64,000 bases of DNA from Lachnospiraceae bacterium. GTDB lineage: Bacteria; Bacillota; Clostridia; Lachnospirales; Lachnospiraceae. A program made the translations under genes and the position numbers. The notes beneath the pieces were generated by a model that searched no databases, was not told where the DNA came from, and was given only the letters and a program-made list of their open reading frames with translations. Below, in pieces: positions 15,871-25,189 of the stretch. Location of the stretch: NCBI GenBank assembly GCA_024692715.1, contig JAILMH010000068.1:1-64000 (forward strand). Reading direction: 5' to 3'. Every line of letters starts with the position of its first letter. The first letter of the stretch is position 1.

Positions 15871-16986
15871 TTATACCAGCTTTGTGTGCTGCGTGCCTTT
15901 TATTTTGTATGCTATAACTTTATCAAGGTCCACATTTTCAACTGCTCTAAAGATATTTTCCTCTACATCCGGATTCTCTTTTGTCAGTCTTGCAATAAGC
16001 TTTTTAGTTTCAATACGCTTTGAGATATTTTCCTCTGTACCGCACTCCGCACATGCCTCTGTGAACTTACATGCGCACTGAAGAAAATAAAGTTTATTGG
16101 AATCTCTCCAGGCTTTAATATCCTCTTCTCTTACAAGATACAATGGCCTTATGAGCTCCATTCCGGGATGATTGGTACTTCTAAGCTTAGGCATCATTGT
16201 CTGGATCTGGCCGCCATAAAGCATACTCATGAGTATCGTCTCTATGACGTCATCATAATGGTGGCCAAGCGCTATCTTATTGCAGCCAAGATCTCTGGCA
16301 TAATTATATAGATAACCTCGTCTCATACGTGCACAAAGATAACACGGAGACTTCTCGATAGTGAAAACAGAATTAAATATATCCGTTTCAAAAATCTGTG
16401 CCGGAATTTTAAGCTTTCCGGCATTTTCCTCAAGAACTCTCCTGTTCGCAGAGCTGTATCCCGGATCCATGGCAATATATTTAACCTCAAAGTTTATTTC
16501 GGATCTTTCTTTGTATATCTGAAATAATTTTGACAAAAGCATACTGTCTTTTCCGCCGGAAATACATACTGCAATACAATCTCCCGGGCTTATTAGCTCG
16601 TATTTCTCTATCGCCTCTGCAAATTTGTCATAAATAACTTCTTTATAATCCGTATCAAGACTGCAGGCTACTTCAGCCGCAACATCGTCAGCGCTTCTTT
16701 TTCTCATGCTTTCCAGAAGCCACTCTACGAATCCTCCCTTTATGCTATAGGCTTTTCTGCCCTTAGCTTCAAGTTTCTCTGCAACTGTTTTGCTGAATTT
16801 ACCGTTTCCGCAGTAGACGATCAGTTTTTTCCCGCTGCACTCCGGCACTTCTTCTAAAAGCTCTGCCGCCTTCACAGCCTCGGCACCGGGGATCACACCT
16901 CTTTCAACTTCGTCGTCATCTCTGACGTCAATAAGCCTGTAGCTGCCATCTTCAAGAGCATTTACTTCTTTTACTGTAATTTCCAT
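15871..16986 (-). CDS. Rhodanese-PP-loop fusion (TtcA-like tRNA thiolase)
   Basis: This 371-residue protein joins an N-terminal rhodanese domain (residues about 1-92, DVRDDDE and active-site Cys59 in VYCGNG) to a TtcA-like PP-loop ATPase (SGGKDS at 143-148, CYLCARMRRG with the CxxC pair, GHHYDDVIETILMS). TtcA enzymes make 2-thiocytidine in tRNA. The fused rhodanese probably supplies the persulfide sulfur, as the rhodanese domain of ThiI does. It follows tcdA by 19 bases at the end of the thiM-CNNM-tcdA cluster. The exact tRNA position modified is inference. The ribosome binding site is weak. Confidence 0.82.
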   Translation of the reverse strand: MEITVKEVNALEDGSYRLIDVRDDDEVERGVIPGAEAVKAAELLEEVPECSGKKLIVYCGNGKFSKTVAEKLEAKGRKAYSIKGGFVEWLLESMRKRSADDVAAEVACSLDTDYKEVIYDKFAEAIEKYELISPGDCIAVCISGGKDSMLLSKLFQIYKERSEINFEVKYIAMDPGYSSANRRVLEENAGKLKIPAQIFETDIFNSVFTIEKSPCYLCARMRRGYLYNYARDLGCNKIALGHHYDDVIETILMSMLYGGQIQTMMPKLRSTNHPGMELIRPLYLVREEDIKAWRDSNKLYFLQCACKFTEACAECGTEENISKRIETKKLIARLTKENPDVEENIFRAVENVDLDKVIAYKIKGTQHTKLV

Positions 16987-17005
16987 AAAACTTTAGATCT
17001 CACTT

Positions 17006-17731
17006 TTAATGAACTGACGCAAGGTCCTTAATAACTTCTCCGCCTATTATCAAACCGACAACCGAAGGTACAAATGCAATACTTCCGGGAATGCTTTTTC
17101 TCACGCTTCCGCTTTCCTCCGAACTTTCGCCTTCTTTATACAGACTTACAGGCTGTTCTTCAGAATATACCACTTTTAGCTTTTCAATTCCGCGCTTTTT
17201 TAACTCTCTGCGCATAACTTTTGCCAAAGGGCACACCTTCGTCTTATAAATATCTGCCACTTTGAACGCAGTAGGATCAAGCTTATTTCCTGCTCCCATG
17301 CTGCTTATCACAGGTGTTCCTGCTTTATCAGACTGCATGATTATCTCGATCTTCGCCGTAACAGTATCTACTGCATCAACCACATAATCATAATCTCTAA
17401 AGTCAAACTCTCCCGCGGTTTCCGGAAGGAAAAAGCAATTGTGCGCAGTCACTCTGCATTCCGGGTTGATATCATGAATCCTCTCTTTCATAACTTCTGT
17501 CTTATATCTTCCGACTGTTTTCTGCGTGGCAATTATCTGCCTGTTAAGATTAGAGAGATCAACAGTATCTTTATCTATAATATCTATTGCGCCGACACCA
17601 CTTCTTGCAAGTGCTTCGCAGACATAACCTCCGACTCCGCCGACTCCAAATACTGCAACCCTTGAATTACTCAGCTTTTCCATAGCTTTACTGCCTAAAA
17701 CAAGCTGTGTCCTAGAAAACTGTTTCCACAT
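17006..17731 (-). CDS. tcdA: tRNA threonylcarbamoyladenosine dehydratase
   Basis: This E1-like enzyme of about 241 residues matches TcdA (CsdL), which uses ATP to cyclise t6A37 of tRNA into ct6A. It has the Rossmann loop VFGVGGVGGYVCEALARSG, DLSNLNRQ, and the CPLAKVMRRELKKRG stretch typical of TcdA rather than ThiF or MoeB. Two starts are possible: an in-frame TTG at 17740 overlapping the upstream stop, or the ATG at 17731 used here. The neighbour encodes a tRNA sulfur-transfer protein, so this is a tRNA-modification pair. ThiF-type activity is less likely. Confidence 0.88.
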   Translation of the reverse strand: MWKQFSRTQLVLGSKAMEKLSNSRVAVFGVGGVGGYVCEALARSGVGAIDIIDKDTVDLSNLNRQIIATQKTVGRYKTEVMKERIHDINPECRVTAHNCFFLPETAGEFDFRDYDYVVDAVDTVTAKIEIIMQSDKAGTPVISSMGAGNKLDPTAFKVADIYKTKVCPLAKVMRRELKKRGIEKLKVVYSEEQPVSLYKEGESSEESGSVRKSIPGSIAFVPSVVGLIIGGEVIKDLASVH

Positions 17732-17736
17732 TTGCC

Positions 17737-18999
17737 TCAATCATCCTTACCTTTATCTGTTTTTTCAGGCAGTTTTATAAATATACGTCCCACACGATTC
17801 TTGGACGCCGTAAGCACTTCCATTGAAATACCATCCTCTGTGCTGGCTTTATCTCCCGGCACAGGAAGATGATCCAAAAGTTCTATCACATAACCGCCTA
17901 TAGAATCATAGTCTTCTGATTCTATCTTAGTTCCGAGTGCATCATTGAGGTCATCGAGCTTTACACTTCCATCGACATCATATTCTGATTCGCCAATTTT
18001 ATGGATCAGATCGATCTCATCCTGATCATACTCATCACGGATCTCACCAACAATTTCCTCAATAAGATCTTCAATAGTGACGATTCCAACCGTTGCCCCA
18101 TACTCATTTAGTACGATCGCCATTGTCACCGACGACTTTCTCATATCCAGGAGAAGATCCGATGTTCTCTTGAGCTCATAGGTAAAGTAGCCTTCACGCA
18201 TGTAGTCTCTTACCTTAAAGCCCTCTCTTTCCGCAACAAAAACATCCTTCATGTTGAGAACACCGACTACATTGTCTGTATCCTCTGCATATACCGGAAG
18301 TCGTGTAAAACGGTCTCTGACAAAAAGCTCAGCAACTTCGTCGAAGCCTGCCGTGATCTCTACTTCAGTCACATCTATACGAGGTGTCATGATGTCTCTT
18401 ACGCGGCTGTCTCCAAAATCAACCACGTTGTTGATCATTGCTCTTTCGTCAGATTCGATAACGCCGTCCTCATGGCTCACGTCCACAACAGTTCTGAGCT
18501 CCTGCTCTGACATAGTACTTTCAGCCTTTGACAGATCGATTCTCAGAAGGAAGATCACCAGTGATGAAATTTTATTTATAACAAATACGATCGGTGTAAA
18601 GATCACCATAAGACCGTATATGATATATACAACAAAAAGAGAAAGCTTTTCGTTATAAGCCGTAGCTATATTCTTAGGAGTGATCTCACCAAAGATCAAT
18701 ACGAACAATGTCATCGCAGCTGTCATAAGCCCTACCGGGATACTGACCTGCATGGCGATTATCGTCGCCAGTGAAGAAGCCCCGATGTTTACGATATTGT
18801 TTCCAACAAGTATCGTCGAAAGCATTTTGCTCCACTGCTCCTGCATTTTCATCAAAAGCCTTGCTCTGCGGCTTCCGCCCTCAGCCAGTGAGCGGATCTT
18901 GATTTTATTTACTGTTGTAAGGGCCGTTTCCGCAGCCGAAAAGAAGGCTGACAGAAACAGCAGTATCATCAAAATTATCCATTGGACCGCGTTATCCAT
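17737..18999 (-). CDS. CNNM/CorC-family membrane transporter
   Basis: This 420-residue protein has an N-terminal DUF21/CNNM membrane domain (LFLSAFFSAAETALTTVN, about residues 1-180), a pair of CBS domains (IMTPRIDVTEVEI ... GVLNMKDVFVAE ... GIVTIEDLIEEIVGEI) and a C-terminal CorC_HlyC domain (about 340-412). CNNM proteins export or regulate Mg2+. The older name hemolysin C is misleading. It starts three bases after the thiM stop and its end meets tcdA, so all are one transcript. No link between its role and the tRNA enzymes is evident. Confidence 0.9.
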   Translation of the reverse strand: MDNAVQWIILMILLFLSAFFSAAETALTTVNKIKIRSLAEGGSRRARLLMKMQEQWSKMLSTILVGNNIVNIGASSLATIIAMQVSIPVGLMTAAMTLFVLIFGEITPKNIATAYNEKLSLFVVYIIYGLMVIFTPIVFVINKISSLVIFLLRIDLSKAESTMSEQELRTVVDVSHEDGVIESDERAMINNVVDFGDSRVRDIMTPRIDVTEVEITAGFDEVAELFVRDRFTRLPVYAEDTDNVVGVLNMKDVFVAEREGFKVRDYMREGYFTYELKRTSDLLLDMRKSSVTMAIVLNEYGATVGIVTIEDLIEEIVGEIRDEYDQDEIDLIHKIGESEYDVDGSVKLDDLNDALGTKIESEDYDSIGGYVIELLDHLPVPGDKASTEDGISMEVLTASKNRVGRIFIKLPEKTDKGKDD

Positions 19000-19002
19000 A
19001 TA

Positions 19003-19782
19003 TTATCGTTCCTCTATCTTTGCTTCTGACTTAAGCTCAGATGCCGGCAAAATGCTCAGGTTATCAATGACACCTGCAGCGAAAGATGCTGTGCCGATTC
19101 CGGCATTTCTCATCTCAGCTTTCTGACCGGCAACATCAAATGCTGCCACTGCAGTAACAACTGAATCAAATATATTTTCGATACCGCCCTCAGCAAGGAA
19201 TGCTGCAATAACTGCAGTAAGCGCTGCACCTGTACCGGCTACTCTCTTCATGTATGGAACATTATTACTGATACGTGCCTGGCTTGCACGATATACAACA
19301 AGATCTTCCTGTCCTGTCATTACTACACATACATTATATCTATCGGCTATCTGCTGAAGATCATCCAATGAAAGGGTTGCATTTTCCTCGAGTTCCCATC
19401 CATTTAATGCTGCAAGATCAGCCGCTGTTCCACGGATACATGTAACATAAACACTGTTAAGTATCTCATTTACAATTTCAAGGCGGAAGCTTGACTCCCC
19501 TGCTCCATCCGGATCAAGCACTACCGGAACACCCATTTCATTTGCACGGCGTCCTGCCTCGATCATTGAATTAGCAAGTGACTCTGTCGGTGCGCCTACG
19601 TTAAGCATAAGTGCCTGACTTCTGCCAGCAATTTCAGCAGCTTCTTCCGGTGCATCTGTTCCAACTGCACGGGCTCCGAGTCCAAGAAGCATGTTCATAA
19701 CGTAATTAACTGTAACCTGATTTGTAATACAATGTACAAGCGGTCTATTTGAGCGAATTTGCTCAATAAGTTCTTCCTGCAT
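19003..19782 (-). CDS. thiM: Hydroxyethylthiazole kinase-like, divergent active site
   Basis: This 259-residue ribokinase-fold protein matches ThiM in length and in order of motifs (HCITNQVTVNYV, LNVGAPTE, VVLDPDGAGESSFR). ThiM phosphorylates the thiazole alcohol for thiamine salvage. Key positions differ: the GTGC phosphate-binding/catalytic loop reads GTGAALTA (Cys to Ala, near residue 186), RGNAxE reads RGTAAD (Asn to Thr, Glu to Asp, residues 117-122) and LDPVGAG reads LDPDGAG. No thiE or thiD is nearby. It may be a weak salvage kinase or one with another substrate, so the symbol is tentative. Confidence 0.75.
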   Translation of the reverse strand: MQEELIEQIRSNRPLVHCITNQVTVNYVMNMLLGLGARAVGTDAPEEAAEIAGRSQALMLNVGAPTESLANSMIEAGRRANEMGVPVVLDPDGAGESSFRLEIVNEILNSVYVTCIRGTAADLAALNGWELEENATLSLDDLQQIADRYNVCVVMTGQEDLVVYRASQARISNNVPYMKRVAGTGAALTAVIAAFLAEGGIENIFDSVVTAVAAFDVAGQKAEMRNAGIGTASFAAGVIDNLSILPASELKSEAKIEER

Positions 19783-19823
19783 TTATTTCCTCCAACTTCC
19801 TTACTAAAAATTAGTCAGCGAAT

Positions 19824-19852
19824 ATTATAACTTAAAATAATAGGATGGTCAA
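19824..19852 (-). promoter_or_regulatory. Promoter of thiM-CNNM-tcdA-rhodanese/PP-loop operon
   Basis: TTGACC (19852-19847), 17 bases and TATAAT (19829-19824) lie about 42 bases before the thiM start. No TPP riboswitch sequence is visible in the short leader. Confidence 0.85.
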
Positions 19853-19875
19853 AATTAAACGTTATAAAATTTTAA

Positions 19876-19906
19876 ACAACAAAAGAGAACCCGCAGGTTC
19901 TCTTCT
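19876..19906 (-). terminator. Terminator of galK-galT
   Basis: An AAGAGAACC/GGGTTCTCTT hairpin with a TGC loop, followed by TTGTTGTTT on the minus strand, 25 bases after the galT stop. Confidence 0.85.
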
Positions 19907-19931
19907 GTCTATGTGTATTTAGGAGCGTAAT

Positions 19932-21431
19932 TTAGATACTGTCTGTAAATCGTTTAAGTGCTTCCTGACTTTCCGGTGTCTGCTTATAAACTCCGGCATC
20001 TTCGAGCACACGGCAGAATACCTTTCCGATCTCATTCTGAAGGATCTCATCAATATTTGCCTCTGTAATCTCACCGTAATTTTTTGAAAATCCATCTACC
20101 CAGTCCGCATGCTTTGCGATCGAATCGATCGAGCGGATATCCTTTCCATCAAGGATAGCTTTCTTTAACTCATCCATTTCACCACGAAGTCTTGAAGGAA
20201 GAACTGCAAGTCCCATAACTTCTATAAGACCTATATTTTCCTTTTTGATGTGATGAAGCTCATTATGCGGATGATAAAGTCCTAAAGGACATTCCGGTGT
20301 TGTTATATTATTACGAAGAGTAAGGTCAATCTCATATTTACCATCTCTCATTCGTACTATTGGTGTGATCGTGTTATGCGGTTCTCCGTCGGTTTCAGCA
20401 AAGATATAGGCACTTTCATCTGTATAAACCCTCCACTTTGTGAGGATCCTTTCTGAAAGTGTGATAACCCTCTCCGGATCTGTTCCACGAAGCCTTATAA
20501 CACTCAGCGGCCATTTTATGACACCGGCTTCGATATCTTCAAAACCTTCAACCGTAAAGGTTCTTGTATATTCTGCACGAGCCATCGGAAATTCATAATG
20601 TCCGCCCTGAAAATGATCATGTGACAGAATAGAGCCGCCAACGATCGGAAGATCCGCATTTGAGCCGATCGTATAATGAGGAAAAAGTCTGATAAAATCA
20701 AACAGTTTTTCAAATGCTGAACGATCGATCTTCATCGGAGTATGCTGCTTATTAAATACGATGCAATGCTCATTATAATAAACATATGGTGAGTACTGCA
20801 TGTAAAATTCCTGATTTGCGATAGTTATCGGAATTATCCTGTGATTCTCACGTGCAGGATGATTCAGCCTTCCTGCATACCCTTCGTTTTCTGCACAAAG
20901 CTGACACTTGGGATAGGCTGTCTGCGGTGCATTTTTAGCTGCTGCTATTGCTTTAGGATCTTTTTCCGGCTTACTCAGATTTATTGTAATATCCAACGGA
21001 CCATATTCTGTATCCGTTTTCCACTTAAGATCTTTCTTTATACGGTATCTCCTAATATAATCCGTATCCTGACTGAATTTATAAAACCAGTCAGTTGCCT
21101 TTCCCGGGTCCTCCGCATATAATTTCCTGAATTTCGCTCTAACCTCTGACGGTCTTGGAACCAGGCAGTTCATCACCCTTGTATCAAAAAGATCACGACT
21201 TACCGGACCGTTATCGTCCATGAGCTTATTTTCCCATGCATAATCCAAAATTTCCTTAAGGATTTCTTCGAGATCTGTGCAGGTAACTCCCTCCGGTGCC
21301 TCATAGCTGTCCCGCTTAAGGCAATCCAGAATAAGATTCACTGTATATACTTCGTCATCATCTGTGATCAGACCTGTATTTAGGCCATAACCAACAAGAT
21401 TCTTTATCGTCTGATCAATATTAACTGCCAT
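19932..21431 (-). CDS. galT: UDP-glucose--hexose-1-phosphate uridylyltransferase (type 2)
   Basis: This 499-residue GalT belongs to the long Firmicutes type (GalP_UDP_transf, N and C parts), which exchanges UMP between UDP-glucose and galactose-1-phosphate in the Leloir pathway. The zinc-site-like CQLCAENEGYAGR, the NEHCIVFNKQHTPM stretch and the active-site region GGSILSHDHFQGG with its nucleophilic His are visible. I chose the ATG at 21431, with GAGG 8 bases ahead, over a GTG two codons upstream. It follows galK by 18 bases. Galactose epimerase is not in the window. Confidence 0.96.
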   Translation of the reverse strand: MAVNIDQTIKNLVGYGLNTGLITDDDEVYTVNLILDCLKRDSYEAPEGVTCTDLEEILKEILDYAWENKLMDDNGPVSRDLFDTRVMNCLVPRPSEVRAKFRKLYAEDPGKATDWFYKFSQDTDYIRRYRIKKDLKWKTDTEYGPLDITINLSKPEKDPKAIAAAKNAPQTAYPKCQLCAENEGYAGRLNHPARENHRIIPITIANQEFYMQYSPYVYYNEHCIVFNKQHTPMKIDRSAFEKLFDFIRLFPHYTIGSNADLPIVGGSILSHDHFQGGHYEFPMARAEYTRTFTVEGFEDIEAGVIKWPLSVIRLRGTDPERVITLSERILTKWRVYTDESAYIFAETDGEPHNTITPIVRMRDGKYEIDLTLRNNITTPECPLGLYHPHNELHHIKKENIGLIEVMGLAVLPSRLRGEMDELKKAILDGKDIRSIDSIAKHADWVDGFSKNYGEITEANIDEILQNEIGKVFCRVLEDAGVYKQTPESQEALKRFTDSI

Positions 21432-21449
21432 TTCCACTACCTCATACTA

Positions 21450-22619
21450 TCAGTCTGTAAGTCTTCTTGCTCCATCACTTGCATCTGCAATATAGAATTC
21501 GCAATCAAGACCGGTTCTTTCTTTATAGACTTTGCTTATCTGCTTCTGGAATTCTTCTACTGCATCATTCTTTACAATGCTGACTGTGCATCCTCCGAAA
21601 CCGCCGCCTGTCATACGAGAGCCTACAACTCCCTCAATTTTCCACGCTTCTTCAGCAAGCACATCAAGCTCAGGGCATGAAACTTCATAGTCATCACGAA
21701 GTGATACATGTGACTCATTCATAAGCTTTCCGAATGCTTCAAGATCACCCTTTTTAAGTGCTTCAACTGCATGAATAGTTCTCTGATTTTCATAAACTGC
21801 ATGCTTTGCACGTTTTTTGCAAATCTCATCTTTGATTGCATCTTTATTGGCCTCAAAGCCCTTTTCATCAAGATCTCCAAGTGTTTTAATATCTACTGCC
21901 TTCTGAAGATCAGCAAGTGCTGTTTCACTTTCACGACGACGGTCATTATAAGCACTTCCGGCCAGCTTATGTTTTACTTTACTATTAGTGATAACGATCT
22001 TTTCATTCTTAAGATTAAGCGGAACATAATCAAATTTAAGTGTTGCAGTATCAAGGAAGATAGCGCAGTCTTTCTTACCCATTGCAGAGGCAAACTGATC
22101 CATGATTCCACAGTTCATGCCATTATATTTATTTTCTGAGTACTGTCCAAGCTTGGCGCACTCAACCATATCTATAGGAAGATCAAAGAGATCCCTGCAT
22201 ATTACAGCCGGAATTTCTTCGATAGAAGCTGAAGCTGAAAGTCCACTTCCGGCAGGCATATCTGAAAGCATTACCATGTCATAACCTGAAGGAATTTCAC
22301 GACCATTTTCCTTCAGCGCCCAGATAACACCGGCCTGATAATCATACCAGATACCGTTATTGTTAGGTGCAAATGTATCAATGTCAAGTTCTTTGACACC
22401 ATCATTCGGATAAGTCATGTTATACCAGCGAACCTTACGATCCTCTCTCTTTCTTGCAACTGCGTAGTTACCCATTGAAAGAGCGCACGGGAATACATGT
22501 CCGCCATTATAATCTGTGTGTTCTCCAATCAAATTAACTCGTCCCGGCGCAAAATAACATCTGATGTCGCCATCAGCCCCAAATTTTTTCTTAAATTCTT
22601 CTAATACCTTCTCTATCAT
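21450..22619 (-). CDS. galK: Galactokinase
   Basis: Galactokinase phosphorylates alpha-D-galactose, the first Leloir step after mutarotation. This 389-residue GHMP kinase has the signature APGRVNLIGEHTDYNGG, the ATP loop SDMPAGSGLSASASIE and the C-terminal GSRMTGGGFGGCTV motif. A GAAAGGG site precedes the ATG. It is the first gene of galKT and faces a divergent AraC regulator whose likely binding repeats overlap its -35. Confidence 0.97.
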   Translation of the reverse strand: MIEKVLEEFKKKFGADGDIRCYFAPGRVNLIGEHTDYNGGHVFPCALSMGNYAVARKREDRKVRWYNMTYPNDGVKELDIDTFAPNNNGIWYDYQAGVIWALKENGREIPSGYDMVMLSDMPAGSGLSASASIEEIPAVICRDLFDLPIDMVECAKLGQYSENKYNGMNCGIMDQFASAMGKKDCAIFLDTATLKFDYVPLNLKNEKIVITNSKVKHKLAGSAYNDRRRESETALADLQKAVDIKTLGDLDEKGFEANKDAIKDEICKKRAKHAVYENQRTIHAVEALKKGDLEAFGKLMNESHVSLRDDYEVSCPELDVLAEEAWKIEGVVGSRMTGGGFGGCTVSIVKNDAVEEFQKQISKVYKERTGLDCEFYIADASDGARRLTD

Positions 22620-22662
22620 ATCAAATATTCCCTTTCGTAATTTATCGTTGATCGATACCTAT

Positions 22663-22715
22663 ATGATAGTATTTATGCCGGTTTTGTACAATATGTTATA
22701 GTTTCGGTAATATGT
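22663..22715 (-). promoter_or_regulatory. galK promoter with AraC-type direct repeats
   Basis: TTGTAC (22691-22686), 17 bases and TATCAT (22668-22663) form the minus-strand promoter. Two copies of AATATGT (22690-22696 and 22709-22715, starts 19 bases apart) lie over and just upstream of the -35, the usual place for an AraC-family activator. Confidence 0.6.
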
Positions 22716-22719
22716 CATT

Positions 22720-22749
22720 TTGTTGCATTATTCAGAATAATAGTATAAT
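22720..22749 (+). promoter_or_regulatory. Promoter of the araC-like gene
   Basis: TTGTTG, an 18-base spacer and TATAAT (22744-22749). Start near 22756 would make the first ATG at 22759 almost leaderless, supporting translation from the later ATG at 22804. Confidence 0.6.
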
Positions 22750-22803
22750 ATATCAGCTATGAATAAATCATTTAAGACTAATTTTATTACTAAGGAAACA
22801 GAT

Positions 22804-23592
22804 ATGGTCTCTCTGTCTGTCAACAATGTCGGGTTTCAGCGCTGCGAACCGCTGCACACATGGGGTCCCGGTGTAAGAGATCACTTTCTTATTCACCATA
22901 TCGTAAAAGGTACCGGTCACTATGAAGTTGACGGAAAAACATATACTCTTCATGCTGGAGATTCATTTTTGGTTTATCCAAATGTACTGGTAAAATACTA
23001 TGCAGATAAGGATGATCCCTGGGAATACTATTGGGTTGGCTTTACAGGCTCTGATGGTCCAAGTCTTATGCTTGCCACTGATTTCTCCAAGGAGTTCCCA
23101 ATAATACACCATAATCCCGATGAAAGCGGACTTGTCAGAAGAAAAATACTTGATATATATGAATCCCGCGGCAACTCCTTTGCAAACCAGATTGCAATGA
23201 CCGGAGCGCTGTACACGGCACTATCCTATTTTATAAAAATTTCCAAAAACAAATCCGACCGCGATGATACATATCTGACATATGTTAAGGCCGCCAAAAA
23301 TTATATTGCTGCAAACTATTCCTACGAAATATCCGTCGACGAGATCGCATATTATGTCGGGATAAGCCGAAGCCATTTATTTAGAGCATTCAGAATGCAT
23401 GTCGGAGAATCTCCAAAAGAATATCTGACCAACTACCGGATCAATATCGCATGTGCACTACTTCGTGAAACCGATCTTTCAATTACTTCGATTGCAAAAT
23501 CAGTAGGTTTTGAAAATAATCTCTATTTTTCAAAAACCTTCCATAAAGTAAAAGGCATGGCACCGTCAATATATTCAAAGAGTCATAAATAA
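22804..23592 (+). CDS. AraC-family regulator of the galactose genes
   Basis: This 262-residue regulator has an N-terminal cupin sugar-sensing domain (HYEVDGKTYTLHAGDSFLV) and a C-terminal pair of helix-turn-helix motifs (SVDEIAYYVGISRSHLFRAFR ... SITSIAKSVGFENNLYFSKTF). I chose the ATG at 22804, with AAGGA 7 bases ahead, over one 15 codons upstream that sits too close to the predicted transcription start. Divergent orientation to galKT and the shared intergenic repeats suggest it activates galactose catabolism in response to galactose or a galactoside (inference). Confidence 0.9.
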   Translation: MVSLSVNNVGFQRCEPLHTWGPGVRDHFLIHHIVKGTGHYEVDGKTYTLHAGDSFLVYPNVLVKYYADKDDPWEYYWVGFTGSDGPSLMLATDFSKEFPIIHHNPDESGLVRRKILDIYESRGNSFANQIAMTGALYTALSYFIKISKNKSDRDDTYLTYVKAAKNYIAANYSYEISVDEIAYYVGISRSHLFRAFRMHVGESPKEYLTNYRINIACALLRETDLSITSIAKSVGFENNLYFSKTFHKVKGMAPSIYSKSHK

Positions 23593-23596
23593 GGAT

Positions 23597-23633
23597 AAAA
23601 AAAGAGATGTGGATCAATTTCCACATCTCTTTT
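23597..23633. terminator. Bidirectional terminator (araC-like / rny)
   Basis: A hairpin with arms AAAAGAGATGTGGA and TCCACATCTCTTTT has a T run on one side and an A run on the other, so it serves the converging araC-like gene and rny. Confidence 0.9.
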
Positions 23634-23635
23634 GC

Positions 23636-25189
23636 TTACTTAGCGTAATCAGTAACTCTGCTCTCACGAATGATATTAACTTTGATCTGTCCCGGATATT
23701 CCATCTCGTTCTCGATCTTCTTAGCAATATCTCGTGCCATCAGAACCATCTCAGTATCATTTACCTGATCAGGAACTACCATAACACGTACTTCACGTCC
23801 TGCCTGAATAGCAAAGGATTTCTCAACTCCCTTAAAGGAATTTGTTATATCTTCTAATTGTTTAAGTCGATTTGTATACGCATCAAGGGTTTCACGTCTT
23901 GCACCCGGACGAGCTGCAGAAATTGTATCTGCCGCCTGTACCAGACAAGCAATAAGTGATGTCGGCTCAACATCACCGTGATGTGCCTCAACTGCATTTA
24001 TAACTATAGGTGACTCTTTATACTTACGGCAGAGATCTGCACCAAGCTGTATGTGAGAGCCTTCCATTTCATGATCAACAGATTTACCTATATCATGAAG
24101 AAGTCCTGCACGTTTTGCAAGACGTACATCCAATCCCAGTTCTGAAGCGAAGAGGCCTGTAAGAATTGCAACCTCTACTGAATGCTTTAATGCATTCTGA
24201 CCATAACTTGTACGATACTTCATCCTACCAAGAAGTCGTATGAGCTCTGGGTGAAGATTTGGAACTCCTGATTCAAGAGCTGCTGCCTCACCTTCTTCTC
24301 TAATGGTAGTCTCAACTTCTTTCTTAGCTTTCTCTACCATTTCCTCAATCTTAGCCGGATGGATTCGTCCATCTACGATCAGCTTTTCAAGGGCGATTCT
24401 GGCAACTTCTCTTCTTATAGGATCAAATCCCGAAAGAATAACTGCCTCTGGCGTATCGTCAATAATAAGATCTACACCCGTAAGAGTCTCGAGCGTACGG
24501 ATATTTCTACCTTCACGTCCGATAATTCTTCCCTTCATTTCATCATTAGGAAGCTGCACAACCGAAATAGTCGTTTCTGCAACATGATCTGCTGCGCATC
24601 TCTGAATTGCATTAACAACCAGCTCCTTAGCCTTTTTGTCCGCTTCTTCTTTAGCACGTGACTCATATTCTTTAATCATCAGTGCGGACTCGTGCTTTAC
24701 ATCGTCTTCAACAATTTTTAAAAGATATTCCTTTGCCTGTTCAGAGGTAAGACCTGAAATTCTCTCCAGTTCCTGTACTCGTTCTTCGTTAAGCTTCGCA
24801 ATCTTTTCTTTCTGCCTGTTCAGCTCATTTTCTTTAGCAATGCAGCTTGCTTCACGTTTCTCAAGCAGCTCGGATTTCTTGTCAACAGACTCTTCCTTCT
24901 GTTGAGCACGTCGTTCCATCCTTTGCAGTTCAGATCTTCTCTCCTTATTTTCCCTCTCAAGTTCATTCTTCTGTCTGATCGACTCTTCCTTAACCTCAAG
25001 AAGCTTTTCGCGTTTCAGATCTTCAGCAGCTTTCTCCGCTTTTTCGGTGATTTCCTTCGCCTTAGTATCTGCATCTCCAATGATTCTCTTAATTTTCTGC
25101 TCATGAAGATTTGTTGCAATTACTGCAGCAACAGGAACTGCTATTACCAGAGTAACGAGCACGGCAATAACGATAGCCATACCGCCCAT
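23636..25189 (-). CDS. rny: Ribonuclease Y
   Basis: RNase Y is the membrane-anchored endoribonuclease that starts bulk mRNA decay in Firmicutes. The 517-residue protein has an N-terminal transmembrane helix (residues about 4-25), a long charged coiled coil (to about 200), a KH domain ([15 protein letters not shown]) and an HD domain with [12 protein letters not shown] and EAHHGD. The length is normal. The start has AGGAGG at a long 13-base distance, and that site can pair with CTCCT just after it. Confidence 0.97.
   Translation of the reverse strand: MGGMAIVIAVLVTLVIAVPVAAVIATNLHEQKIKRIIGDADTKAKEITEKAEKAAEDLKREKLLEVKEESIRQKNELERENKERRSELQRMERRAQQKEESVDKKSELLEKREASCIAKENELNRQKEKIAKLNEERVQELERISGLTSEQAKEYLLKIVEDDVKHESALMIKEYESRAKEEADKKAKELVVNAIQRCAADHVAETTISVVQLPNDEMKGRIIGREGRNIRTLETLTGVDLIIDDTPEAVILSGFDPIRREVARIALEKLIVDGRIHPAKIEEMVEKAKKEVETTIREEGEAAALESGVPNLHPELIRLLGRMKYRTSYGQNALKHSVEVAILTGLFASELGLDVRLAKRAGLLHDIGKSVDHEMEGSHIQLGADLCRKYKESPIVINAVEAHHGDVEPTSLIACLVQAADTISAARPGARRETLDAYTNRLKQLEDITNSFKGVEKSFAIQAGREVRVMVVPDQVNDTEMVLMARDIAKKIENEMEYPGQIKVNIIRESRVTDYAK

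Noticed and set aside
17006-19782. thiM plus a ThiF-like gene as a thiamine-biosynthesis cluster
   Set aside because: The E1-like protein matches TcdA better than ThiF, no thiS, thiG, thiE or thiD is present, and no TPP riboswitch is seen.
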